Positions 13,361-25,900 of a stretch of 64,000 bases of DNA are shown in pieces. Source of the DNA: Karalla daura. Lineage: Eukaryota; Chordata; Actinopteri; Chaetodontiformes; Leiognathidae. Below the pieces are notes generated by a model. It saw only the letters and a program-made list of their open reading frames with translations. It had not been told where the DNA came from and did no database searches. A program made the translations under genes and the position numbers. The DNA lies in NCBI GenBank assembly GCA_029224185.1, contig CM055211.1:5227564-5291563 (forward strand), read 5' to 3'. Position 1 is the first letter of the stretch; each line of letters starts with the position of its first letter.

Positions 13361-13980
13361 ATATTTACACAGGCACAGTCGATGTCAGATGTCTCGCTCT
13401 GCACTGTATGTATTGAGATAACATGTCTGCCAGGTCTTTCTGGCCTCCTCTACATCCGTGTGTGTGTCTGTGTATTTGAGTGTGTTGCTGCTGTTTGACA
13501 CGGAGCAGCATCCGCTCCAACATCTGCCGTCGGTCGGCATAACAAGGTCAAAGGACGACGGCGGGCAAAGCCCAAAGTCTTAACAGCCGACACCAGATAT
13601 TCAATAAACCCATTTCAGCTGCAGACAAGAGCGCTGGTGTGTTTCTCTGCCTCATGACACTTTGATTAGAAGCGAAACACCGCTGTGTGACGCCCAGCTA
13701 GAATAATCAGACTTTTTGTTTTGTTTTGTTTTACACATGCAAAGTGTCACAGAGCGTAATCTGCGGCGTGATCTGCTGTGTGTGTGTGTTTTTTTTTGTG
13801 TTTTTTTTTTTAAACTCACACCCCGGTGCCCAGATTTATCAGATCGGATGTTTTTGGCTGCTCTGATAATTGCGATGCTATGTTGGCAGGCGGATCGCCG
13901 CCCGCGGGCACTGACCTACTTCTCAAACAGCTTGCTGTTCTTTTAGGCCGCTCGCAATGATTTATCTGTGACCAGCCTGT

Positions 13981-14085
13981 GCGTGTGTGTGTGTGTGCGT
14001 GTGTGTGTGTGTGTGTGTTTGAGTGTGTACATGGGGGGTGGATTTGCACGCGCCAGTGTGTCAGTCTGTCAGTGTGTCAGTGTGT
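13981..14085. repeat. (GT)n array plus short 'cagtgtgt' repeats
   Basis: An interrupted GT array runs to about 14018, followed after a gap by several 8-10 bp 'gtgtcagt' units up to about 14085. Confidence 0.8.
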
Positions 14086-17000
14086 CAGAGTGCACCAGGC
14101 AGGGGCGGGTGACACAGTTTGACCGCCACTTCCTGTTATCAATCCCCGACAGACAAAAACAAATGCACCCTCCTTCAGTCGACCCCCCCCACACACACAC
14201 ACACACACTCCGCCCCCCTCTAACTTATTTCAAGTTTCCGTAGTTCGCCTGTACCGTACGGTAACGCACCCAGACGTAGGAAGTTGACCTTTGACCCCCG
14301 GGGGGTCGTTGACAGTGAGACCCAGACGCACACCAGGAAGTGCTGCTCTCGCCCTCGCCGTCCCTCAGCAGACGCTGAGGCTGCACGCTTGTCCCGCACG
14401 ACATCGAAGAAGAAACAAAAAAAAAAGAGTCCTCGGAATCAGGTTCCTCATTTTTCTTTTTCTGTTTTTGCCCCTTTTGGAAAATGCAAAGAATGCCTGG
14501 ATAAATACAACCAGGCGCTCGCAGAGCTCGGCCGCAGATGACAAAACGTCTAAAGCCGGATCGACTTTTGACCCATGAGGGCCCGTGGCAGGCTTTCATG
14601 TGGCGAGGAAGTCCATAAGAGGAATTCCCACTTCACAGCGAGTAAACAGAGCGAGAGGCTCGGCTCGATGATGGACGGGCATTTGTGTTGTTGTGCTCCT
14701 TTTCTCCTGAATGCGTGCATATCAAATGCACCATGGAGAAATTCCAGCTCGCTGCGGCTGTTCCGTGAAGGAATCCAAACGGGCGTGTTTGGCCACTCCT
14801 GCCATTTGTCCGGGGGGTATTAGCCGGGGCGGGAACATGATCTTGGAGGCTGGGGAACATCAGGAGCCATTAAAGGGAGGTGAGGAAAAACAGATCGCAG
14901 ACTCTGGACAGCATCGTGGGAGAGAGGGAGTAGACGAGCTTAGTGCATGTAGGAGTAAAGACGGAGGGTGGATGATGACAGTTTTTTAAGTTGTAGTAGT
15001 TATTATGAAACTTTGGGATTCTTCAAAGAACATAAATATCCTGGACAACTTCTAGGTGTATGTGCACAAAACTCTTTAAAACCATCTACATCATCATCTA
15101 CAACAGCTCAACCATCATGAAAACAAATGTAAATAAAACTGCAAGAAAAACAATAAAAGAATCACTTTAAACAACACAAAGCAGCGGGACTATAACATTA
15201 GAGCAGGGTTTCATCTTTTTAGCGTCTCTTTAGCTGGTAAAAAGCAATGAGACGGGACGGATCTCTAGACCTCGAAAGGGGTAAAACTTCTTTTAGAAAG
15301 GTTTCCTAATTGGAAGACATGTTGTGAACCCCTTGAGATGAACCTCCTCGGTCCAATAAAAGCAGAGGCCGCCGCTCCGGAGCGCTAAACTGTGAGAGCG
15401 CGGAGTCCGGTCGGCTGCAGCGAGGCGGGGAACCTTCGCACCGGCTTCCAGGATGAGAACATGGGAGCAGCTGCGGCCGCTGACCTCGTCCCCCTGGCCC
15501 TCGCCGCCGCAGCAGCGCTTACATAATCCCGACGTAAGGCAGACGGAACGCCGGCTTGGCACCCGCCGCTAACATTGCCACACGCTATTGCAACGAAAAA
15601 GACGAAGAAGGGGAGGGGGAGGGGGATGCACGTGTGTGATTAACCAAGTGCACTGTCAACAGGGAGTTGCACACGCATTCACACTCATGCACCTCAAAAG
15701 GAGGAGGTTATTATGGGAAAAGGCAGCGTAAATCACCTTCAGCTGACCGCTAACTATCCGAGCTAGCTCTCCGGCTTTCATCATTCTCTTCGCACGCGGC
15801 CACAAAGACCGACCTGACTCATCACGCAGCCGCTGAAGACGGAAAACAGGCGGTCGCGTTACCAGCGCAAAAGGTTCGAGGGCCCGTCTGAAAAGCACCC
15901 AGTCAGCGTTTTGATAGACGCACACACACACACACACATGCACAGACATAAAGAGAGAGAGAGAGAGACAAATCTGGCAAGCTCAGATCGTCTCCAGATG
16001 TCTAATTAGAGAGAGACATAAATAGGGTAACAATGGCGGAGGTGGAGAGTCACGGAGTCAAGCTGAATCAGATGAGAGGCTCGTGGCTGTCTGTATGGAT
16101 TAACCATACACACACACACACACATTCCTGCTGTGCAGTTTGACCCTGCGCTTCACATACGGAGTTGTAGGAGCAAGTCTCTTTGAGGAAAAGCTTGTAA
16201 TGCTGTCTCATATCCTGTTGTTTGTGCACAGGGCTCCACTTTATGTGGAAGATAAGGATGTGTAGCATTCGGCTCGGTCGACGCAGGCAGCTATCGGTGT
16301 GGTAACTCATAAGGATCACCGGGCCAAGGTCTAGTCTAGTGGTGTAGTGCAAGACTCCCAATTATCTCTGTGTGTGTCTGTGTAAATCACATGGTAAATG
16401 CAGCCACATTTAGCTCCCGTATTTATCAATGAAACACCTTACACAGCAGAAATGGAGACGGCATGCTCAAGCAATGTTTGCCACATTCGTCCACTCAGCA
16501 TTCGTTTCACTTCATGAACATAATTATCATTAAAGCATGATATTGATCTGGTGGATGGAACTGATTTTATAGATTTTACCCACTAAATTCTTAGACAACT
16601 GTGACCGTGGGTATGGAGCAGAAAACAGGCCGAAAAGTATAAAAAAAAGTCACGTTCTGCAACATCTCAATGGTGGGCACTGTCTTTTGTTGACCCTGAC
16701 AAATGAAAACCATGTTCTGAGACTGTTTTGCATTTGTTTTAGCAGTGGGGGAACACAAAAAAAAAAAAGTTGCAAGTCTCCAACGTCAGTGCTTTGCATA
16801 CCTGGGCAGCCCGGAAGAATATGCAGGACATGCAAAAAGCGCCGGGGTCAGAGCGAGGGGTTATCTCTGCATGCATGTAAGCGTCGTAGGGAGGTTCTCA
16901 CAGATCGTATCTCGGCTGCAGACAATGAGGCTCCCCAATTAAACGGCCAGACTCCCTCCATCCGTGTAATGCTCCCCGTCCCATTAAAATGCGATTGCTG

Positions 17001-17224
17001 CATAGTCGCTGCTTTTAAAGGGCCTCCTCCCCGAGACCTCAGCTCCATCCAGATCTCTGTGAAAACAACCCAGCCGACAAAAACCATCCTCGACGTACAG
17101 CAGAGCTCCCCCCTTTATGACAGGAAATGGCTTTGTGTGTAAAACGAGACTGTAAACAGATTTTATGGGCATGTAGATGTCAGTACTGTACATGGACATG
17201 GATGAGTGGTTAGCCCTTGAAGGT

Positions 17225-17345
17225 CTTGTTCCATGTTTAGCTGGACTGGGGACTCCATAAGACGAGTGTGAGAGTGAATGGCGTGAGATGGACTGGAGAC
17301 TGTTACAAATGGATGGATCGATAGGTGCATTCACTCCTGTCACTC
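17225..17345 (-). mobile_element. Possible reverse-oriented fragment of the common teleost repeat
   Basis: 'tgtgagagtgaatggcgtga' followed by 'gatggactggagactgt' resembles the opposite-strand reading of the element ('gtgagtgtgaatggtt...gatggactggcgacctgt'). Short and degenerate, so weakly supported. Confidence 0.3.
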
Positions 17346-20029
17346 CTCACCTGTCAGCCAGGGATCTGTGCACTTCCTCCTCTTCCTCCTTCCCTGGTCA
17401 CATGACAGCGGATCGCTTCCTTCCTCGTCCTCCTCACCTGCACCTCATTTCCATGCTGATCCTCTTTTTTCCTTCACTCTCTTTGTTTTCTCTTTGTTGC
17501 CTGCTCCTGTCCTGTCCCGGCCTCGAACCATGACCCGAGTTAATCATCTTCACTCTCTGGTAAGCCCGCAAACATGTCAGGCCATTTCCAATTATAGTCC
17601 CTGACAGAAGAAAAACACATTTATTCGGAAAAGCATCACTGCCAGATGTTGCGTTACAGATGTTAAAGCAGCAAAACATTGTGAAACAGTCCAGATGTTG
17701 TGGCTTGAACCTTTAATCAAGTTACTTACTTGAAAGTTCCTCATATAGGTAACCGGGTTTGTGATTTTTGTGCATAGATAAAGGTTATATTAAGAACGCT
17801 CGACACGTGCGTCACATTGTTTTGCATTTTTGGTATCATGCAAGAAAGACAAGTTACAAAACACAGATGATGCAAAGTTTCAAAGTCAGTGGCTCAACAT
17901 CCAGGAGAGACAAAAACAGAAGAGCCGAACTTCCTGTTTTCAACAAGCCAGAAAATTCAAGATAAGATCTTTTATTCATCAGGAACAACAGCGAATGGCA
18001 TCGGCTTTGTCCATCATTTTTACCATCATCTTTGGAGTCGAGTTCGGCTCCTTTTTTTGATGTCGGAACGTGCTGAAATGTCACAGCATCGCGCCATAAT
18101 CGCTTCGTGCCGTAACGCGCTCCAGCTGCGTCTTCCTTATTTGCGCCTGCTGTGTTTTCCACGCAACATGCCATCCCGTCGCCTCCTCCAAATGTGGGTC
18201 ATGTTCCTGGAAAACGCGGTGAGGGCCGCGGCGAGGTGATGGATGGGTGAAATAAAGAGGAGGCGGTAACAAGAGCAGGATGTTTTCGGGGACGGAGGTC
18301 GAGGACGAGGAGGGACGCGGATCGAGCGCTTCCTTTGTCCGTGACGTGGCGAGACGAATGGGAGGACGGACGGACGGACGGGCCTGCCAGCTGCTCGTCA
18401 TCTGGAGAACGTTTTGTCTCTCCTCGGCACATGTGGGGTATAGGGACCGAAGGGAAAATGAAGAGATGAAGAGAAAGAAGGCCGCTATCGTGTGTCGCTA
18501 TGTGTCCGACCATTATCCTCCCCTGGATGGGAATGAAAAGCATTCCTGCGACCGGCCCGGCCTCCTTAAATGAGAGGAGCTTTGGTGGCGTTCCAAGGCG
18601 GGGGGTGGGGTGATTACCCCCTGGTAATCCTCGCTTTATTGAGCACAGGTGCTGCGGTGGGAGAGGATTACGACCACTGCGCTCTGTAAATCCTGTCTGT
18701 AGCAACAAGTACATGAATTTGGGGTTTAATTTGACGTGCAGATTGTTTTCTTTGGAGAGTTTTCCGGGAGCACGAGAAGCACGATGATGCTCGTTTGTTA
18801 GGAAAAGCAAACAGGACGGTTTACAACTGGTCGGTTTACGATCCCAAATTTTAACAAAATTTTGTGAATCAGCAAAAGAGCGAAACGTTTCCATGCACCA
18901 CCGCAATCCAAATGTCAGGAGCTGGACCAGTCGGTACCAACCGGGTCCAACTAGATGAACTTTTCACATAGGAAAATCGTATCAGATAAAGTTTAAAGGT
19001 TCAGTCTAAACCAAACCATCTCAAGTGCATCGGGACTGTTTACGTATCGTCAAATGGGCCGGTTTGGGTTTGTTTTCCCATGTCGAATTGCTGCTGACAC
19101 TTAATATTAACATCAGGCCGCTCGGCCAGAGCTGTAATCTTTTATAATTATAACTGTGCAAAACAACCAGGCAGTTATAGCGCACACACACACACACACA
19201 CACAGGGCTCCACCCGCCTCAAAAACGCTCTTTTACACATATTTCTCCACACTTTGAAAGATGTTTATCCAAAACGCATACCGAGCTAGTTGTCCTCGAT
19301 TTGACTCGACAGATTATTTTGCCTCAATTTGTGCTTTTTTTTCTCCCCATCTCGTCTCTTGTCGTGAGCGCCACACGCACACACACACACACACACACAC
19401 CAGTCCGTCATCCGCCTTCTCCTCTCCTAATGCCATTCGTTCCACCATCTTCTTACGTCGCCGCTCCGATGACCAAACGCCGTGACCAATCGACGAGGGC
19501 ATGAGTGACACGTCCGCCAGCCGTCACCGAGGGCGACCAGGCGTGCTCCTCGCTCTCTGGACCGGTCCGAGCATCACACACACACACACACATACACACG
19601 CACACCACGTATGAGAAAACTTCCCAGAAGTTCCCAAAACCAGAAACACATGGTAGGGTTTTTTTTTTTTCTAACTCTGCGCCTCCATTTTTCACTGTCA
19701 TCACGGTGCTGGGACTGGAGCTCAGACGTGCTTGTAAATGTCAGATAGGTGCAATGTGGCGTTCGCGGACACGGAGAGCAATAAGCTGAAACGTCAGCTT
19801 GATTTCCCCGTTGTGAGAGTGACTCCGGGTGGATTTAGCTGGCGACTTGTTTTTGCTCCCGCAGTCATCACCTCAGAAACCTTATCAAAACAGTGCTCGG
19901 TGAAGGATTTGTCTGCCTAAACTGCAATATTCTGACTATAATTGGGTTGTTTATACGCTGTTTCATTCATATTCCTGGGCCTAATGATACACCCACGTCA
20001 TTTATGATATAGAACTATAGAAGAGTAGA

Positions 20030-20255
20030 AGGTGACTGGGGCTTAGGGGGAGCACAGCTGTCCTCAGATTGGAGCATCCCAGGTTTTATCTCATCCCAGT
20101 GCAGGCTGCATGTGGAAAGATACTAAAGCCCAAGCTTCCCTTGATGCTGTGTTGTGTGAGTGTGTGAATGGTTTCAGCTACTAGTTTAGCAGGTGGATTG
20201 TGAAGGGTGGTCCATGTTATGTGTAAATGTGACTTGTCTGGCTGTAAAAGTGCTT
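20030..20255 (+). mobile_element. Degraded teleost SINE-like repeat
   Basis: It resembles a worn copy of a common fish short interspersed element: 'gggcaagatactgaacccc...gatgctgt...gtgtgtgaatg...tgtaaaagtgcttt' wording can be followed with substitutions. No internal promoter boxes could be confirmed. Confidence 0.45.
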
Positions 20256-20364
20256 TTTCCCTTCTTAATTGTCTCTAGGTCTCTTGTTTTGAAGATATGT
20301 GGTAAAACAAGCACCACATTTCGTATGTATTTTGTACCTGCTTTTTACCCAATTTAGAATTTGT

Positions 20365-20445
20365 CTATTGATCTGAATGAATGTTTTTGGACCATGGGAG
20401 GGAACTTTGAGATAAATCCACAAATACAAATGGAAAACATGCAAC
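20365..20445 (+). mobile_element. Fragment of the common teleost interspersed repeat
   Basis: 'atgtttttggaccatgggag' and a following 'aaaacatgcaact' match the core of the element noted elsewhere in the window. It sits about 110 bp after the SINE-like repeat at 20.03-20.26 kb. Confidence 0.5.
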
Positions 20446-21043
20446 TGTGTAGCATATCAGGAGTTTCCATGTTTGCACAATGAAACTAAGATTGGAATCT
20501 GATCCCAAAATACCTTTTTTTTGAGTCCAAGTCCGATCAGTCTGACTATCTGTTGCTCTCTGAGGCTGGAGGAGTCGTTCCCATCCGTGACGTTTCTGCT
20601 GACAAATGGAGGGCTTCTAGCTTCCACGGGCTGCACTTGTGTGGACCTAACACAGATCAAACACATTGCGGGCGTGTTGATATTGGCTCCCGGCGTGTGT
20701 GTGAAAGAGGAAGCTGCTCCTGTCACCGGGGGAGAGGGGCGATGTGTACAGTACGTGTGTTTCCATATGTGTGTGTGTGTGTGTGTGTGACCGCAGATGG
20801 ATCTCCCTGGCTGCGTCTAAAAGGATCCTTCAGCAGGGGGGACCCACCCTTCCACACTTTCCGCTCTCCTCCCCCATCCATCCATCCGCCCCACACCCTC
20901 CAGACCCTCCGCCCAGGCCTCGCTGGCTCTGTCGCCCAGGGATGGGCAGACGTTCCTGGGCAGAACTCGCTGATTGTTCCCCTGGGTTATTCCGTCACGG
21001 TTCTTCCTCCAAGAGCTCCGACGGTTGCATAGGATAAACCTCT

Positions 21044-21091
<48 letters not shown>
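21044..21091. repeat. (GT)n microsatellite
   Basis: A pure GT array of about 48 bp. Confidence 0.95.
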
Positions 21092-21094
<3 letters not shown>

Positions 21095-21599
21095 GCGTGT
21101 TAACTCCCAGTCGTGCCCGCTGACAGGAAGAGGACGAGGAAATGACCCTGATCTTCATCACAAGGCGTTGCACACTCATTAACCCTCGACCCCATTGTTT
21201 AGGCCCGCTCGCTGATCTACGCCAGTATTTGCTTTACCGAAATCAATCGCAGCCATGATGTAATAGAGCGCGTTTGCGTGATTCCTGACTCATTCATTAC
21301 ATTCTCCACTTTGAAAAGCCCTGAGACAAATCCAATTTCTCCTCCCCTCCTTATTTGCGAGCTTTTTCCATTAAACAGACGCTTAAATATGCACTTTCTA
21401 CTTAGCTAATTTTGCCGTTTTTTTCGGGCCCAAAAATAACATTCGAGACATTTTAACAGCACGCTCGTGCGTGTGATGGATGTCTGGGCCGGCGAAGTAG
21501 GTGGCTGTTCATGGTGAAGTGTGTATTATTTCAGAAAAAAAAAAACCCAACGGGGAATAAAGGTGCTGTAAGGCCTTCACCTCTGCATGAGGGAACAGG

Positions 21600-21630
<31 letters not shown>

Positions 21631-22240
21631 CGTGCATGTGTGTGAAATCCAGCCGATTAACATTCCAGGTCTCGCGCCCATGGCAACCAAGGACAAGCTA
21701 TATTTTCCCCCAGTTTAATGAACACCACACACATAGGACACGTAAGGTAAAGTCATGTTGCTCAGAATCCAAAAATGTATTAACTCTAATGCAGAAATGG
21801 CTCTTTTGATGTACGTTTCATTTAGCTTTGTTTCTGAAAAGCATCCAAAAACTCTATAATTGGCCTTTTTTCAGAGGTAACCTGCCCCTCTAGTAGTAGT
21901 AGTATATGTTGTGCTCTTTGACCTGTGGGATTATTTTTTAATCCCTGGATGCATCTGTCTGCAGGACAGAAAAATAGCTTTCCCTTCTTCTTCTTCTTCT
22001 TCTTCCTCCTCCTTCCCTCCATCAACAGTCTGCTGAGCTCTACGCGCAGAGACAGACCGGGGTCAGGGGTCGATTGCACACACATCATCACACACACACA
22101 CGCACACACACACTTCTTCATTCATGTCGAGCAGAAAAACAGGGCAAACCCCCCGCAGGCTTGAAACACAACTTCCCCACTGACCAGTCAGCCCCTTGAT
22201 AACATGACTGATGAGTGATCTCTACGTGAGTGAGCCTGTA

Positions 22241-22271
<31 letters not shown>

Positions 22272-23238
22272 GTTTACCAGGGAGGGGATGACTATTCACA
22301 TGGCCCGTCAGGTGATGCATGTTGCCTGCTACCTGCGGCGCAACGTTACGAGACACATCACAGGGGCCTGAAACACGCACACACACTTCACTAAGATAAC
22401 TTGAAGAAACACTACTAAACAGATGTTACAGCATGTTTTTATGACATCCTGATAAAGCAGGAAATATCTCTTAACCAATCAGATCAGTCGGCAGAAATTT
22501 CACTGTTTAGTTCTTTTCTGGTAAGTTTTGCAGTTCTAGTATGGAGGACAACTCCTCTGATTAGTTTAAGTTGTGGTGGACACTGCATTTGTCATTTATC
22601 AATCAAGTGAGGACCTGGGTTCAGATCCAGGTGTAAAAGGCCACAGACTCAAACACTATTCTGGTGTACACACATTTGATAGATAAATAGCTGTAGCATG
22701 GATGTCGAGTTGCATTACAAGTAATCAAGATCTGATATTTGAGCATGGGAGCAGATAAAATATAAATAAATAAATGAACTCCCTCACTTTTGTATCGGTT
22801 CAGTTACAGTCAGGATGCGACACTTCTGGTCACACCAGAGCAGGAGAAACAACATCCCAGGGACCGTATCCATTAAAACCGAAAAGAGCAAATTGGTCAC
22901 ACATGCCCAGATGTTTCTGCTTTGTTGTGTGCGAGGAGCGAGGAGCGATATGTCGCGTGGGGGGGTTAAATCTTTCCACCGCACAATGCTGACAAAAGCG
23001 GGTATGTTGAGAGATGAGAGTAAACATCCACTCTGGGCTACTCAAACCGGTTTGGAGGAAATGTGGTGGAAAACGGGCCTAAAGAGGACTCTGTTAAGTT
23101 CTGGAGCCGGTCCCAGTCATGAGGCCGGATCAGGACATGTGATTCGTTCTAATCTAGGTCCATTTTCACAGACGTATAGGCACGGGCCCCGCAGCGTTAA
23201 AACCCAGGTTTGCTCCAGGGTCACAGGGGTCTGCTGGA

Positions 23239-23239
23239 G

Positions 23240-23271
<32 letters not shown>
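23239..23271. repeat. (AC)n-(AT)n microsatellite
   Basis: An AC array that passes into a short AT array. Confidence 0.9.
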
Positions 23272-24160
23272 ATTCGCTCTCACTCTCACACCTACGGACA
23301 ATTTAGAGCCTCAACTTCATCCCTGCACAATGCAAATCTGACCCGAAACCTTAAACAAGCCAAAGCACAGAGGGTGGCAATTTGGAGCTGAGAAGAAGGG
23401 AGGGCTGCAGACCTGGCAACCTAGATAATGGCAACATGTTTCCCTTTGCAGCATGTTGCCAAGGCAGCACACACACACACACACACACCTGAATCACTGC
23501 AGTCCAAAAGAAGCCGAACTTGCTTCCAAAACACACACTAGTGAAAGTAGAAGGTGTGTGTGCATGTGTGTGTGAGAGAGAGAGAGAGAGAGTGTGTACC
23601 TGATTGTCTCAGCATGAATAAGCATTTTTTAAGCATTAAGCATGTGCGTGCTCCTCAATGCGAGATCATGCGTGTGTGTGTGTGTGTGTGCGTCTGGTGT
23701 GTGTGTGGGCCCCGGCCCTGGACGGATGAATAATAAGGCGGCCGGGTTGATGTGGTGAGGCCTGTCATGAGAGCGCTGTAGGTTTGCACCGTCAGCTGGC
23801 CTCCATCAGGGAAACCCTCGCCGCCAAACCTCCCGTCTTCCTCCTCCTCCTCCTCCTCCTGTTTTCCCTCCCTCCTTCTGCGATCCTCCATCTGTTTCCC
23901 CTCGCCTTCCACGCTATCACCTTTCGCCCCCCCCCACCCCTCATCTTTTTTTTTTCTTTATCTGCTACCCCCCTTTTCACCTCTCGGGTTTCTTGCACGC
24001 GCCTTTTCGCTTTTGTCTTTCAACAAATCTTAATCACGGGAACATCGAAACCGGCCTCCTTTCATCTCACCGTGCGACTACTTTCTGACCTGGGTGCATC
24101 CGTATCAACACTCCTGCGGCGTTTGATCTGACTTTTCTCAAGTAGATGTGAGGGATGTGA

Positions 24161-24163
<3 letters not shown>

Positions 24164-24195
<32 letters not shown>
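24164..24195. repeat. Uninterrupted run of 32 G
   Basis: Homopolymer G on the plus strand; the length given in the assembly may be unreliable. Confidence 0.9.
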
Positions 24196-25599
24196 CTGCA
24201 GCAGAGGAAGGAAAGCCGGCCCTTATTTCCCAGAGGACGCCCAAAGACTGTATTTTCTCACGGTGGTCTGGGGCCCCCGCCGTACGCTGGCACGGCACTG
24301 GCATTGGGACTGGCACAGGAAATGGCCGCCCGAAAAAACCACCCCACCCCCCCAAGAGGGATTCTGGCCAGTTCCACTTCCTGTCCAAACATCCTCCCAG
24401 AGGAAAAGCTGCTCCGGGACACTGGAGGCAAAAACCCACAGTGGGGGGTGGGGAGGCAGACTGGACTCACCAGACATAACTTGGAGTCATATCCAAAAAA
24501 ATAGTTTTGGTTTCATCAGCCCTGATAATTGGCGCTTTCTGTGTCCAAGAAAAAAAGTGATGTAGAGGAACTTTTGGAAGGCCCTCGCAGATGATGCCAT
24601 CCTCTGCGAATGCTCGTGATGGTGACTGTGAAATCATTTATCCCACTGATGCAAGATGGATGAGACTTGTTCGAAACAAATCACTGGAAAACTGTTTACT
24701 TGTTGGCAAAATTGAATTGAGCGTCCAAGAACCAACTGTACAGTTCCATTCATCTGTATCGCATTGAGGTGGGGGATAGATGGATAGACAGGTGGATAGA
24801 TGGGCACCTTGTTCCTATCCCAAGCTGTTTGTCATTCATAAAATGACAATTACAGATGTTGTTGTGGTGCTGTGTGACAGCCTGTTGGACTCGTCCCCAC
24901 AGGTAAATCCATATAATTGTGTTTTCCGAGGGCTCACGTTCCACTGGGACCAAATTCCCATCAGATAAGGACGACACCGCAAATCCTGCTCTAAGATAAG
25001 CCGAGACGTCCCTGGATGTTTCCTCGCCATCGTGTTTGCGTACTCACATATTTTTCACGGGGGGTGGGGGGGCAAATCTCCCCACCACTGTCTGCGTCTC
25101 TGTCTCCTCGACTCTTGTTTTTTTGGGCGCGGGCCAGACGGGACGCAGGGCAGAGCTTTGCCTCCGCGTTTTTTTCGGTCATGCATTCCCTCGCGAGGCA
25201 TTCCAGACAGATCCCCTTACATCCACACTTTTTGTCACCCTTTTCTCTCTCTTTATCCCCCTTTCTTTTTGTCTCCCAGAGCAGCGGAGCGCAGAGTCAC
25301 CAGCTGCCACAAAAAAACACCCATTTGTTTCAGTTTCTGAGTTGAGAAGAGTGGGATTCGGTGTTCCAATAGCGACCCAAACCTGTGGCAATCTGGAGCC
25401 TGGTTCGGACGCATAGGGGCTCTTATATGTGCTGAGGGGCAACCCGGGGAAGTTTTCCCGGGTTTATGACGTGCTAATGTTGCGGAATGCAATTCGGCCG
25501 GCTATTAAGAGCTTAGATAGGAAAGAGGCCCTTGGGTTCAGGAAAAATAAAAAAAGAGAACAGAGGTCTCTAATAGAAAACGTGAGCAGGGGGATGTCG

Positions 25600-25900
25600 T
25601 GCGAGGTCAAGCCTGCGGCAGCTCTGCTAGGGCCGCGCTCCCGCTCCTTCTCTTGATGTATTGCCTTATTTTGAGGGCATTCCTTGAAGTGAGGGATGTC
25701 GGCGCCGCTGCTTTTTATCCAAAACCAAAGGCAAAGCAGCTGCGCCGGGACACTTCTCATTCCCCGGCTGATAGATTTATGCCTGTGACACGTTTTCCCG
25801 GCCCAGATTTAACACTCGCCGATCGAACCGGCCCTGGGAGGAAGCTGCCAGCGGGAACGTGAGGACAGCGGGTGCCAGTCGGCTGCTGACTCATCACAAG
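25600..25900. promoter_or_regulatory. Candidate regulatory block with a Maf/AP-1-type site
   Basis: TGCTGACTCATCA at 25884-25896 is very close to the Maf-recognition (T-MARE) consensus. The block is repeat-free with CG-containing sequence and no coherent ORF. Confidence 0.25.

Larger units (their letters stand above)
12561..20029. other. Intergenic: no gene supported
   Basis: Microsatellites (mainly TG/CA) and single-copy DNA. A stretch at about 13.82-13.97 kb has several GATA-type cores (TTATCAGATC, CTGATAA, TTATCTG). Nothing coding was recognised. Confidence 0.6.

Noticed and set aside
18199..18906. 235-codon minus-strand ORF
   Set aside because: No motif or domain, opposite a GC-rich stretch with competing plus-strand ORFs; treated as chance.
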